From the NCBI GenBank assembly GCA_036558005.1, contig DATBGO010000139.1, positions 1 through 64,000 of the forward strand: 64,000 nucleotides of DNA, in the 5' to 3' direction. The notes below the pieces were generated by a model. The model was not told the DNA's origin and searched no databases. It saw only the letters and a program-made list of their open reading frames with translations. Origin of the DNA: DATBGO01 sp036558005. GTDB lineage: Bacteria; Actinomycetota; Actinomycetes; Streptosporangiales; Streptosporangiaceae. Positions within the stretch are counted from its first letter, which is position 1; each line of letters begins with the position of its first letter. Position numbers and translations under genes: made by a program. Shown here in pieces: positions 53,801 to 62,574 of the stretch.

Positions 53801-54596
53801 CCCGGGGCGGCCCGGGGCCGGGCTGCTGGCCTGGCTGGACGGGCCGCCCGGCGCGCCGGTGCTGGTGCTCGGCAACTCGCTGGGCACCTCGCGGGAGGTG
53901 TGGGAACCGCAGGTGCCCGTCCTGCGGCGGCACTTCAGGCTGCTGCGCTACGAGCTGCCAGGGCACGGCAGCGCGGCCGGCGGCTGGTCGCCGGGCCCGC
54001 CAGGGCCGTACACGGTCAGCGGGCTGGGCCGCCAGGTGCTCGCGCTGCTCGACGCCCGCGGCCTGGACCGGGTGCTGTACGCCGGGATATCGCTCGGCGG
54101 CATGATCGGGATGTGGCTGGCGGCGAACGCGCCAGAGCGGGTGGCCGGGCTCGGCCTGTGCTGCACCTCCGCCTACCTGCCGCCGGCCTCGGGCTGGGCG
54201 GACCGGGCGGCGCTGGTGCGGGCCAGCGGGCTGGCGCCGGTCATCGAGGCCTCGCTGCAGCGCTGGTTCCCCGGCCGCTGGCTGGACCGGAACCCGGCGC
54301 AGGCGCAGCGGTTCAGCGCGATGCTGGCCGGCATCGAGCCGGAAGGGTACGCCGGCTGCTGCGAGGCGATCGGGTCGATGGACCTGCGCGGCTCGCTCGC
54401 CGCGATCGCGGCGCCGACGCTGGTCATCGCCGGCGCCGGCGATCCGGCCACGCCGCCGTCGCACGGCGCGGCGATCGCGGCCGGCATCCCCGGCGCGGCC
54501 CTGCGGGTGGTGTCCGGCGCATCGCACCTGGCCAGCGTGTCCGCGGCGGCCGAGGTGACCGCCCGGCTGCTGGCGCACCTGGGGCCGCGGACCTGA
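53793..54596 (+). CDS. pcaD: 3-oxoadipate enol-lactonase
   Basis: A 267-residue alpha/beta hydrolase from the ATG at 53793, which overlaps the end of pcaG. Ser nucleophile in VLYAGISLGGMIGMWLA, acid in AGAGDPATPPSHG and His in SGASHLASVS. It hydrolyses 3-oxoadipate enol-lactone to 3-oxoadipate, the substrate of PcaIJ. It ends the pob-pca block and is not fused to PcaC. A TTG at 53790 is an alternative start. Confidence 0.9.
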   Translation: MSDPGRPGAGLLAWLDGPPGAPVLVLGNSLGTSREVWEPQVPVLRRHFRLLRYELPGHGSAAGGWSPGPPGPYTVSGLGRQVLALLDARGLDRVLYAGISLGGMIGMWLAANAPERVAGLGLCCTSAYLPPASGWADRAALVRASGLAPVIEASLQRWFPGRWLDRNPAQAQRFSAMLAGIEPEGYAGCCEAIGSMDLRGSLAAIAAPTLVIAGAGDPATPPSHGAAIAAGIPGAALRVVSGASHLASVSAAAEVTARLLAHLGPRT

Positions 54597-54622
54597 CCGC
54601 CAGGCTGGTGCCGCAGCGCCCG

Positions 54623-54637
54623 GCCGGCTCAGCCGGC
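54623..54637. terminator. Short hairpin between pcaD and the convergent CoA-transferase gene
   Basis: GCCGGC-tca-GCCGGC is a perfect 6-bp stem; its loop is the stop codon of the CoA-transferase gene. It may stop both convergent transcripts. Confidence 0.4.
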
Positions 54638-55795
54638 GGTGGCCCCCGGCGCGGGCGGCGGCCGGCTGGCGGCCAGCTCGGCGAGGATGCTCGCGGTGTG
54701 CTGGCCGAGGGCGGGGACGGCGCCGATGGGCCGCTCCCTGCCGTGCACGCTCACCGGCGGCAGCAGCGCCCGGACCGGCCCGCCGGGGGAGTCCGCCTCG
54801 CGCCAGCGGTCCCTGGCGGCCAGCTGCGGGTGGCCGCCGAATTCGGCCGGGGTGCGCAGCCGCGCGCAGGCGATCCCGGCCGCGTCCAGCCGCGCGACCA
54901 GCTCGGCGGCCGGCAGCTGCCCGAACGCCTCTTCGATGATCGCGGTCAGCTCGCCGTCGTGGGCGACCCGGCCGGTGTTGGTGCGGAACCGCTGGTCGGC
55001 GGCCAGTCCGGGCCGGGCCAGGACCTGCTCGCACAGCACGGCCCACTCGCGCTCGTTCTGCACCCCGAGGAAGACCTGCCCGTCAGCCGCGGCGTAGGGC
55101 CCGTACGGGGAGATCGAGGCGTGCCTGGCGCCGGTGCGGGCGGCGGGCCTGCCGCCGTAGACGCTGTAGTAGTACGGCTGGCTCATCCACTCGCCGAGCG
55201 CGTCCAGCATGGCGACGTCGAAGCTGCTGCCCTGGCCGGTCCGCTCCCGCTCGTAGAGCGCGGCGAGCACGCCGCTGTAGGCGTACATGCCCGCCGCGAT
55301 GTCGGCGACGGAGATGCCCGCCTTGGCCGGCTCACCCGGGCTCCCGGTCACCGACAGCAGCCCGGCCTCGCACTGGACCAGCAGGTCGTAGGCCTTCTTG
55401 TGGCGGTAAGGGCCGGAGGAGCCGTACCCGGAGATCGAGCAGCAGATCAGCCGCGGGTGCGCGGCCCGCAGCTGCCCGGGGCTGAGCCCGAGCCGGTCCG
55501 CGGCGCCGGGCGCAAGATTTTGCACGAAGACGTCGGCCCTGGCCAGCAGGGCGGCCAGCACCGCCAGGCCGTCGCTGGTCTTGAGGTCCAGCTCGATGGA
55601 CTCCTTGCCCCGGTTGAGCCAGACGAAGTAGCTGGCCTGGCCGTGCACGCAGCGGTCGTAGCCGCGGGCGAAATCGCCGCCGGGGCGCTCCACCTTGATC
55701 ACCCGCGCGCCCAGGTCGGCGAGCTGGCGGGTGGCGAACGGCGCCGCCACCGCCTGCTCCAGTGCGACCACGGTCACGCCGTCGAGCCCGAGCAT
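54629..55795 (-). CDS. CaiB/BaiF-family (class III) CoA-transferase
   Basis: A 388-residue protein starting MLGLDGVTVVALEQAVAAPF behind GGAGGAGGG. Typical parts are TRQLADLGARVIKVERPGGD, SYFVWLNRGKESIELDLKTS and the catalytic Asp in ISVADIAAGMYAYSGVLAAL. Class III enzymes exchange CoA between carboxylic acids such as succinate and an aryl or alkyl acid. It is the last gene of a three-gene operon with MmgE/PrpD and the E1-type dehydrogenase, 22 bases after the former. The acceptor acid is unknown. Confidence 0.9.
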   Translation of the reverse strand: MLGLDGVTVVALEQAVAAPFATRQLADLGARVIKVERPGGDFARGYDRCVHGQASYFVWLNRGKESIELDLKTSDGLAVLAALLARADVFVQNLAPGAADRLGLSPGQLRAAHPRLICCSISGYGSSGPYRHKKAYDLLVQCEAGLLSVTGSPGEPAKAGISVADIAAGMYAYSGVLAALYERERTGQGSSFDVAMLDALGEWMSQPYYYSVYGGRPAARTGARHASISPYGPYAAADGQVFLGVQNEREWAVLCEQVLARPGLAADQRFRTNTGRVAHDGELTAIIEEAFGQLPAAELVARLDAAGIACARLRTPAEFGGHPQLAARDRWREADSPGGPVRALLPPVSVHGRERPIGAVPALGQHTASILAELAASRPPPAPGATAG

Positions 55796-55817
55796 GCCGC
55801 CATCCCTCCTCCGCCGG

Positions 55818-57032
55818 TCAGCCCGCGGCCGCGGGCGGCGCGGGCAGGAACCGGCGCAGCACCCCGGCCGCGTCCGGCCAGCGCCACGACGCCGGGTCGG
55901 TGTCCAGTCCGCTGACGCAGTCCGCGAGCTTCGCGGCCAGCTGCCCGGCGGTGGCCGGGCGGGCCGGCGACCCGGGCGGGAACCGCTGCGCCACCCCGAG
56001 CACCGCGCCGTCACTGGTGTGGATCTCCGCCTCCAGCCTGCCGTCGAGCAGCCAGCTGCCGCCCGGCTCCGCGCTGACCTCCACCAGCGCGGTGAGCCGC
56101 CGGGCTGCCTCCCGCGCGACCGCGGCGTCGGTGAAGCTGGCGAAGCCCTGATGGCGGTCCAGCACCGCCGCCGCCACCCCGTACTCCAGGCTGAACTTCC
56201 CCTCCAGCCCCGAGCCTGGCCGGTGGTGAATCAGCGGCACCAGGGTCGCCTCCGGGGTGCGCAGCACGATCCGGGTGACCCGGGCCGGGTCGATCTGGCC
56301 GGCCGCGACCGCGGCGACCGCGCTGATCGGCCGCTGCAGGGCGTAACAGCACGGGTAGGTCTTGATCGCCAGCCCGCCGGGCACCGCGGGGCCGTCCAGG
56401 CTGACTGCGGCCGGGTCGCCGCCGACCAGCGTGAGCCAGGCGTCCAGGGCGGCCGGGTCGGCGCGCGCGCCCGCGGCGGCCAGCGTGGCGGCCCGCAGCC
56501 CGGCCTCGACCGCGAAGCCCACCTGCAGCGACTTGGCGTCGGTGCCGAAGGAGCGCTGCACCCCGCCGGCCGCGGGGACGGCCAGCGCGATCGCGGTGGC
56601 GAGCTGGCCGGGATCCAGGCCGAGGGCGACGCCGGCCGCGGCGGCCGCGGCCGGCGCCCCGGCGGTGCAGGTGGCGTGCCAGCCCGCCGAGTAGTGCGGC
56701 CAGCCCAGGGCGGTGCCCAGCCGGGCCATCAGGCCGGCCCCGGCCAGGTAGGCCCGGGCGCCGCCGTCGGCCGCCAGCGCCGCGGGCACGCACACCGCGC
56801 TGATGTGCGTGGTCGAGGGAACGTGCAGGTCATCGAAGTCCAGCACGTGCGCGGCGACCGCCCAGCGGGCCGCCTCGGTCAGGCCGCCGGCCAGCGCCGT
56901 CACCCGGTGCTCGCGGGCCGCGAGCGCCACGGCCGTGGTGTCCAGCAGCGACCGGTCCGCCAGGGCCAGGTCATCGCGGCTGGGCCGCAGGCCGCAGGCC
57001 CACTCGGCGAGCCGGCTGGCGGCCGGGGTCAC
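55818..57032 (-). CDS. MmgE/PrpD-family protein
   Basis: A 404-residue protein with the characteristic AAHVLDFDDLHVPSTTHIS, HYSAGWHATCTAGAPAAAAA and SLQVGFAVEAGLRAATLAAA segments. Known members are 2-methylcitrate dehydratase, cis-aconitate decarboxylase and related dehydratases or isomerases of polycarboxylates. It is shorter than PrpD (about 480). No other methylcitrate-cycle gene is near, so propionate use is unlikely. Its GTG overlaps the stop of the E1-type gene (GTGA). Confidence 0.88.
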   Translation of the reverse strand: MTPAASRLAEWACGLRPSRDDLALADRSLLDTTAVALAAREHRVTALAGGLTEAARWAVAAHVLDFDDLHVPSTTHISAVCVPAALAADGGARAYLAGAGLMARLGTALGWPHYSAGWHATCTAGAPAAAAAAGVALGLDPGQLATAIALAVPAAGGVQRSFGTDAKSLQVGFAVEAGLRAATLAAAGARADPAALDAWLTLVGGDPAAVSLDGPAVPGGLAIKTYPCCYALQRPISAVAAVAAGQIDPARVTRIVLRTPEATLVPLIHHRPGSGLEGKFSLEYGVAAAVLDRHQGFASFTDAAVAREAARRLTALVEVSAEPGGSWLLDGRLEAEIHTSDGAVLGVAQRFPPGSPARPATAGQLAAKLADCVSGLDTDPASWRWPDAAGVLRRFLPAPPAAAG

Positions 57033-59356
57033 CGGTCCGCCCGGCTGGCCGGCTGGCCGTCCTGGCCGTCCACAAGCTCACGGGCGGCCGCCTCGATGGC
57101 CTGGCTCGACAGCAGCACCGTGGCCGCGGCGTCGCCCAGCGGGATGAAGCTGTCCTCGCTGGTCACCCGCGCGATGCGGCCGTCGAAGCCGGCGTCGGTG
57201 AGCGCGGCGATGACGCCTTCGGACACCCCGCCGCTGCGCCGCGTCTCGTCGGCCACCAGGACCTGGCCGGTGATCGCGGCCTCCCGCCGGATGTCGGCGG
57301 CCGGCAGCGGCGCGAGCCAGCGAAGGTCCAGCACCCGGCAGCCGATCCCGTCCGCGGCCAGGCTGGCCGCGGCGCGCAGGCTCAGCAGCAGGCCGTTGCC
57401 GAAGGTGATGATGGTCAGGTCGGTCCCGCTGCCGTGCCGCCGGGCCCGGCCGACAGGGACGTGCGCCGCCGCCCACCGCGACGGCGGCTGATAGGGCTCC
57501 AGCCAGCCGCTGTCCCCCGCGGCCAGGGCATCGCGCTGGTGATAAAGCGCGATCGGCTCCAGGAACACGCACACGCTGCCGTCCTGCGCCGCGGCGGCCA
57601 GGCAGGTGCGCAGCATCGCGGCCGCGTCGGCCGGCCGGGCCGGGCAGGCGACGATCAGGCCGGGGATGTCGCGCAGCGCCGCCACCGCGTTGTCGTTATG
57701 GAAATGGCCGCCGAAGCCCTGCTGGTAGCTCAGGCCCGCGATCCGCACCACCATCGGGTTGCGGTACTGCCCGGCGGAGAAGAACGACAGCGTGGCCGCC
57801 TCGCCGCGGATCTGGTCGGCGGCGTTGTGCAGGTAGGCCAGGTACTGGATCTCCGGGACCGGCAGCAGGCCGGCCAGGCCCGCGCCGAGCGCCAGGCCGA
57901 GGATCGACTGCTCGTCCAGCAGCGTGTCGAACACCCGCCCGGCGCCGAACCTGGCGGCCAGCCCCCTGGTGACGCCGTAGACGCCGCCCTTGCGGGCCAC
58001 GTCCTCGCCGAAGACCAGCAGCTGCCCGGCGCCCTGTCCGGTCGCGGCGAGCGCGTCGGCCAGGGTGGCGTTGATGGCCTGGGCGAGGGTCAGCGGGCCC
58101 TCCTCCTCGGGCAGCCGGCCGCCGAACGCCCGGCGCCGGATGTCAGCCCCGGCGGCCCGGCAGGCGGCCGCGGCCACCGCGGTCGGCGACCGCGGGGCGA
58201 GCGGCGCCATCACCTCGCTGGCGCTGCTGAGCCGGGGCGAGCCTGCCACCTCGGCGGCCATCGCCCGGACCCGGTCCCTGGCCGCCTCGTACCGGTCCAG
58301 CACCTCGCCGGGGGTCAGCAGCCCGGCGCCGACCAGCAGCCGCGCGGTGCCGGCCAGCGGGTCACGGTCCAGGTCGGCGGCCAGCTCGGCCTTGGCCCGG
58401 TAGCCGGACTCGACGTCGGAGCCCGCGTGCCCGCCGATCCGGATCACCGACAGGTGCAAGAACGCCGGCGCCCGGCGGGCCCGCACCCAGTCCGCGGCCG
58501 CCAGCGCGGTGTCATACACCTGCGCCAGGTCCGCGCCGTCGGCGTGGAAGTAACGCACCCCCGGCCGGCCGGACTGGGCCGCCGCCACCCAGCCCGGCGG
58601 GGTCCGCACGCTGATGCCCAGGCCGTTGTCCTCGCAGATCAGCAGCAGCGGCAGCGGCAGCCCCTGGTAGCTGCAGTAGGCGGCGGTGTTGAGCGCTCCC
58701 GCGGCGGTGGAGTGGTTGACCGAGGCGTCGCCGAAGCTGCAGGCCACCACCGCGTCGGCCGGCCAGGGCGCGGGCGCGCCCAGCTTCGCCGCGCGGGCCA
58801 GGCCGAACGCCAGGCCGACCGCGCGCGGCAGGTGCGAGGCGATCGTCGAGGTCTGCGGGATCACGTTCAGCGCCCGGTTGCCGAACACCTTGTGCCGCCC
58901 GCCGGCGATCGGCTCCTCGGCGGCCGCCACCAGGCCCAGCAGCACGTCCCTGATCCCGTCCGCGCCCGCCCCGGCCTGGCCGGCCCTGGCCAGGTAGAAC
59001 GCGCCCGAGCGGTAGTGCAGCAGGGCAGGGTCGGTCAGCCGCAGGGCCGCCGCGACGCCCGCGTTGCCCTCGTGGCCGGCCGAGCCGATGGTGTAGAAGC
59101 TGGCCCCGCGGGCGCGCAGCCAGCGCGCGGCCGCGTCCAGGTGGCGGCTGGCCAGCTGGGCCTCGAACAGCGCCAGGCAGCGGTCCGGGTCGAGCCCGGA
59201 CCCGGCCAGGCCGCCGCCGCCCGGCAGCCGCCCGGCGGCCTGGCCGTCGCCGGCCGGCCGCAGGTCCCGCACGGCCGCGAGGAAATGCTGTTCGGCCGGG
59301 TCCTGGCCGGGCTCGGGCCGCTGCCAGGCCCGCGGGCTCGACGAGAGGGCGCTCAT
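57029..59356 (-). CDS. Fused alpha-beta E1-type thiamine-diphosphate dehydrogenase
   Basis: A 775-residue protein. Residues about 60-420 match an E1 alpha chain: GASFYTIGSAGHEGNAGVAA, the ThDP motif FGDASVNHSTAAGALNTAA and ICEDNGLGISVRTPPGW. Residues about 430-760 match an E1 beta chain: LVFGEDVARKGGVYGVTRGL, DTLLDEQSILGLALGAGLAG and CRVLDLRWLAPLPAADIRRE. Such enzymes decarboxylate 2-oxo acids and normally pass the acyl group to a lipoyl E2. No E2, E3 or lipoyl domain is encoded nearby. It is first in the operon with MmgE/PrpD and CaiB/BaiF genes. Confidence 0.88.
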   Translation of the reverse strand: MSALSSSPRAWQRPEPGQDPAEQHFLAAVRDLRPAGDGQAAGRLPGGGGLAGSGLDPDRCLALFEAQLASRHLDAAARWLRARGASFYTIGSAGHEGNAGVAAALRLTDPALLHYRSGAFYLARAGQAGAGADGIRDVLLGLVAAAEEPIAGGRHKVFGNRALNVIPQTSTIASHLPRAVGLAFGLARAAKLGAPAPWPADAVVACSFGDASVNHSTAAGALNTAAYCSYQGLPLPLLLICEDNGLGISVRTPPGWVAAAQSGRPGVRYFHADGADLAQVYDTALAAADWVRARRAPAFLHLSVIRIGGHAGSDVESGYRAKAELAADLDRDPLAGTARLLVGAGLLTPGEVLDRYEAARDRVRAMAAEVAGSPRLSSASEVMAPLAPRSPTAVAAAACRAAGADIRRRAFGGRLPEEEGPLTLAQAINATLADALAATGQGAGQLLVFGEDVARKGGVYGVTRGLAARFGAGRVFDTLLDEQSILGLALGAGLAGLLPVPEIQYLAYLHNAADQIRGEAATLSFFSAGQYRNPMVVRIAGLSYQQGFGGHFHNDNAVAALRDIPGLIVACPARPADAAAMLRTCLAAAAQDGSVCVFLEPIALYHQRDALAAGDSGWLEPYQPPSRWAAAHVPVGRARRHGSGTDLTIITFGNGLLLSLRAAASLAADGIGCRVLDLRWLAPLPAADIRREAAITGQVLVADETRRSGGVSEGVIAALTDAGFDGRIARVTSEDSFIPLGDAAATVLLSSQAIEAAARELVDGQDGQPASRADR

Positions 59357-59448
59357 GCCTTGACCGTAACGGGCCGCCGGGCGAACGGCACCTGGCAGGT
59401 TTCATCCGCCCGATGCAACCGCTGCCGTCCCCGGTGCGTCTGACCGGC

Positions 59449-60735
59449 ATGAGAATCCCGCTCCTGGCCGTGGCCAGCGCCGCCATGGCCGCGGCGCTGG
59501 CAGCGGGCTGCGCCAGCGCGCCCGGCACCGCGCGCCCGCCCGGTCACGGCCTCATCACCCGGGGGGTGGCGGCCAGGGAGCCCGCCGCCGACCCGCGCCC
59601 GTACGGCGCCGCCGACGCCGCGTTCGGGCTTGACCTGCTCGCCGCCTGGTGCCGGGCGCAGCCCCGGTCCAGCTTCGTGTTCTCCCCGGCCAGCCTGGCC
59701 AGCGGGCTCGGCATGGCCTACCTGGGCGCGGGCGGCAGCACCGCGCGGGCGATCGGGCGGGTGCTGCACCTGCCCGCGGCCGGCGGGCAGCGGCTGGCGG
59801 CCGGGCTGCAGGCCAGGACGGCCGCGCTGGGCGGCCTGGACGGCCCGGGCGTCACGGTGGCAGGCGCCGACCAGGTATGGGCCGATCCGTCCCTGGTCAC
59901 CCGGCGCGGCTTCCTCGACGCGGTCGCCACCGGCTATCGCGCCGGGGTCGCCAGCGTGCCGCTGCTGACCCGGCCCGACCAGGCGACCAGCCAGATCAAC
60001 ACGGCCATCGCGGCCGCCACCAGGGGGCAGATCCCGCGGCTGCTGGCGCCCGGCTCGCTGGCTGGCACCGGCTGGGTGCTGACCGACGCGCTGTACCTGC
60101 GGGCCGGGTGGGAGATGCCGTTCGACTCCCGCGCGACCGCCCCCGGGCCGTTCACCACCGCGTCCGGGCAGGTCGTCAGCGCCAGGTACCTGCACGGGGG
60201 CAACTTCAGGTATGTCAGGGCGGACGGCTGGACCGCGGTCGCGATTCCCTACCGCGGCGGCAAGCTGACCATGCTGGCGCTGCTGCCCGGATCCGGCCGG
60301 GGGAGCTGCCCGGCGCTCAGCCCGGCCACGCTCGGCGCGGTCACCGGCAGGCTGGCGGCGCACGGGCCGGCCGGCCGCGGGGCCGGCCAGGGACGTGCCG
60401 AGATCGCGCTGCCGAAGGTCAGCCTCAGGACCAAGCTGGACATGAACGGCCTGCTCAGCTCGCTGGGCATGGGCGTGGCGTTCAGCCCGGGCGGCGCTGA
60501 CTTCAGCCGGCTGTCGCCGCAGGCCTGCTGCATCAAGCTGGTGCGGCACGCGGCCACCCTGAAGGTCACCGAGAAGGGCACCCTGGCCAGCGCCGCGACC
60601 GCGGTCGGGCTGATGCCGACCTCGGCGCAGGCGCCCTCGCCCGCGATCACGTTCGACCGGCCGTACCTGATGCTGATCACCGACACCGCCACCGGGGAGC
60701 CGCTTTTCGCCGCCCGGGTGGCCGATCCGCTGTGA
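59449..60735 (+). CDS. Lipoprotein serpin (serine protease inhibitor)
   Basis: From the ATG at 59449 (MRIPLLAVASAAMAAALAAG) the protein has 428 residues with a lipobox LAAGC, so it is anchored outside the cell. The serpin fold is shown by RSSFVFSPASLASGLGMAYL, INTAIAAATRGQIPRLLAPG, VLTDALYLRAGWEMPFD and the C-terminal ITFDRPYLMLITDTATGEPL. The reactive loop reads EKGTLASAATAVGLMPTS: Gly at P15, Thr at P14 and a run of small residues at P12-P9, as in inhibitory serpins. P1-P1' is probably Thr-Ser or nearby. It is divergent from the E1-type gene. Confidence 0.9.
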   Translation: MRIPLLAVASAAMAAALAAGCASAPGTARPPGHGLITRGVAAREPAADPRPYGAADAAFGLDLLAAWCRAQPRSSFVFSPASLASGLGMAYLGAGGSTARAIGRVLHLPAAGGQRLAAGLQARTAALGGLDGPGVTVAGADQVWADPSLVTRRGFLDAVATGYRAGVASVPLLTRPDQATSQINTAIAAATRGQIPRLLAPGSLAGTGWVLTDALYLRAGWEMPFDSRATAPGPFTTASGQVVSARYLHGGNFRYVRADGWTAVAIPYRGGKLTMLALLPGSGRGSCPALSPATLGAVTGRLAAHGPAGRGAGQGRAEIALPKVSLRTKLDMNGLLSSLGMGVAFSPGGADFSRLSPQACCIKLVRHAATLKVTEKGTLASAATAVGLMPTSAQAPSPAITFDRPYLMLITDTATGEPLFAARVADPL

Positions 60736-60776
60736 GAGGGTGAGCGAGGCACCGACCTCATGGCGAAGGAGACCCC

Positions 60777-61817
60777 ATGCTGCCCTGGTCCGCCGACCTG
60801 GCTGGTCAGCTCGACGAGCACGTGATCACCAGCGAACTGCTGCGCGGCAACCCGCTCGGCGACCCGCACGAGCGGCCGCTGTGGGTGTACCTGCCGCCGG
60901 GTTACCACGAGGATCAGGAGCGGCGGTACCCGGTGGCGTACGTGATCCAGGGCTACACCGGGCACGTGGTGATGTGGGCCAACCGGAATCCCTACCGGCA
61001 GCCGTTCACCGAGACCGCCGACGCGGTGTTCGCCAGCGGCGAGGCCCCGCCGGCCATCGTGGTCTACGTCGACGCGTGGACCAGGTACGGCGGCAGCCAG
61101 TTCGTCGACTCGCCCGGCACCGGCCGGTACCACTCCTACCTGTGCGAGGAGATCGTGCCGTGGGTGGACCAGCGGTACCGGACCAGGCCGGACCCGGCAT
61201 ACCGGGCGATCATGGGCAAGTCCAGCGGCGGGTTCGGCGCGATGATCACCCCGATGCTGCGCCCCGACCTGTTCGGGTCGCTCGCCACCCATGCCGGGGA
61301 TGCCCTGTATGAGTACTGCTACGTCGCCGGCTTCGCGGGCGCCACCCGGCTGCTGCGCGACTACGACGGCGACATCTGGCGGTGGTGGGACGACTTCCAG
61401 TCCAGGATCTCCTTCACCAAGGAGGCCGACCGGCACCTGCTGATGCTGCTGGGCGTCTCGGCCTGTTTCTCCGCCCGCGATGACGCCACCGTGGACCTGC
61501 CGTTCGACCCGCGCAGCGGGGTGCTCAGGCCGGAGGTCTGGCAGCGCTGGCTAGACTGGGACCCAGTCCGGATGGTGCCCAGGTACGCCGGCGCGCTGCG
61601 GTCGCTGCGGGCCATCTGGATCGACGCCGGAAACCGGGATGACTTCTACCTTGATCTCGGCGCCCAGGCGTTCCGCGATGCGCTGCGGCAGATCGGCGTC
61701 GCTGAGGACGTGATCCGGTACGAGATCTTCGACGGGACGCACGCAGCCATCGATTACCGGTACCCGCTGGCGCTGGCCTGGCTGTGCCAGCGAATGGACG
61801 GCGCGAAAGCAGACTGA
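60777..61817 (+). CDS. Esterase-D/feruloyl-esterase-like alpha/beta hydrolase
   Basis: A 346-residue putative esterase starting behind GAAGGAG. PLWVYLPPGYHEDQERRYPV is the conserved N-terminal strand region, AYRAIMGKSSGGFGAMITPM carries the nucleophile Ser (GKSSGG), IDAGNRDDFYLDLGAQ the acid and FDGTHAAIDYRYPLALAW the His. No signal peptide is seen. Members hydrolyse S-formylglutathione-like thioesters, feruloyl esters or trehalose esters. It follows the serpin gene by 41 bases. Confidence 0.87.
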   Translation: MLPWSADLAGQLDEHVITSELLRGNPLGDPHERPLWVYLPPGYHEDQERRYPVAYVIQGYTGHVVMWANRNPYRQPFTETADAVFASGEAPPAIVVYVDAWTRYGGSQFVDSPGTGRYHSYLCEEIVPWVDQRYRTRPDPAYRAIMGKSSGGFGAMITPMLRPDLFGSLATHAGDALYEYCYVAGFAGATRLLRDYDGDIWRWWDDFQSRISFTKEADRHLLMLLGVSACFSARDDATVDLPFDPRSGVLRPEVWQRWLDWDPVRMVPRYAGALRSLRAIWIDAGNRDDFYLDLGAQAFRDALRQIGVAEDVIRYEIFDGTHAAIDYRYPLALAWLCQRMDGAKAD

Positions 61818-61889
61818 ACGAAACTGGCCGCCGCTCCGTGATCAGGTGTATAGCGAAACTTCCCATAGTGACGAAACGGAGTAAATGCG

Positions 61890-62468
61890 ATGCGTAGTCG
61901 ATGGTGGGCGGTGTCTGGCGCCGCCGCCGCCGTGGTCCTCCTTGCCGCGTGCGGGAGCAGCGCGGCGGGCGGTTCCGGCAGCTCAGGCGGCTCCGGCTCG
62001 TCGTCGGGTGCTGCCTCATCCTCGGGCTCTGGAGGTTCCAGCAGCTCGAGTTCGGCCGCCGGGATCAAGACCATGAAGGTGTCCGGCGGCACGGTGCTCG
62101 CGACAGCCCAGGGCAAGACGATCTACTGGTTCGCGATTGACACCCCGAACAAGTCGAACTGCACGGACAGCGCATGCCTCCAGTACTGGCCGCCGCTGAC
62201 CGGCAAGCCCAGCCCCGCCTCCGGCGCCAACCTGTCGGGCAAGTGGGGCACGATCACCCGTCCCGACGGCACCACCCAGGCCACTTACAACGGTCATCCG
62301 CTGTACACCTACGCGGCTGACCAGCCTGGCAAGGTCACCGGTAACGGGATCAACATCTCCGGCGGCCTGTGGTGGGCGCAGACCCCGAGCGGGGCCAAGC
62401 TCACCAGCAAGCCCGGGCCGTCTCCGTCGAGTTCCGGTGGCGGCGGTGGCGGTGGCTACGGCTACTGA
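61890..62468 (+). CDS. COG4315-type secreted lipoprotein with two repeats
   Basis: A 192-residue lipoprotein: signal and lipobox (AAAAVVLLAACGSS), a Ser/Gly-only stalk to residue 57, then two copies of the lipoprotein_15 repeat. The first is VLATAQGKTIYWFAIDTPNK with CTDSACLQYWPPLTGKP; the second is YNGHPLYTYAADQPGKVTGN with GGLWWAQTP. The C-terminus is a Gly-rich tail. The function of this widespread actinobacterial family is unknown; the CxxxC in repeat one is conserved. Its leader has three cGAAAC direct repeats (61823, 61854 and 61873 regions). Confidence 0.88.
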   Translation: MRSRWWAVSGAAAAVVLLAACGSSAAGGSGSSGGSGSSSGAASSSGSGGSSSSSSAAGIKTMKVSGGTVLATAQGKTIYWFAIDTPNKSNCTDSACLQYWPPLTGKPSPASGANLSGKWGTITRPDGTTQATYNGHPLYTYAADQPGKVTGNGINISGGLWWAQTPSGAKLTSKPGPSPSSSGGGGGGGYGY

Positions 62469-62496
62469 TCCACTGGGTCTTGTGACCCACTGACGT

Positions 62497-62539
62497 CACG
62501 GCGGTCCGTCCTGTAGTAGCCGCGGGACGGGCCGCCGTG
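62497..62539. terminator. Strong hairpin terminator after the COG4315 lipoprotein gene
   Basis: cacggcggtccgtcc and ggacgggccgccgtg pair over 15 bases with a single G-U on one strand, around a 13-base loop. It lies between the convergent lipoprotein and lipid-kinase genes. Confidence 0.75.
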
Positions 62540-62574
62540 ATCTGCCCGCACAGGGTTCCTGACATCAAGGCTGG

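Noticed and set aside
57029..57032. Frameshift between the E1-type and MmgE/PrpD genes
   Set aside because: The GTGA overlap is a normal coupled stop-start and both proteins are complete.
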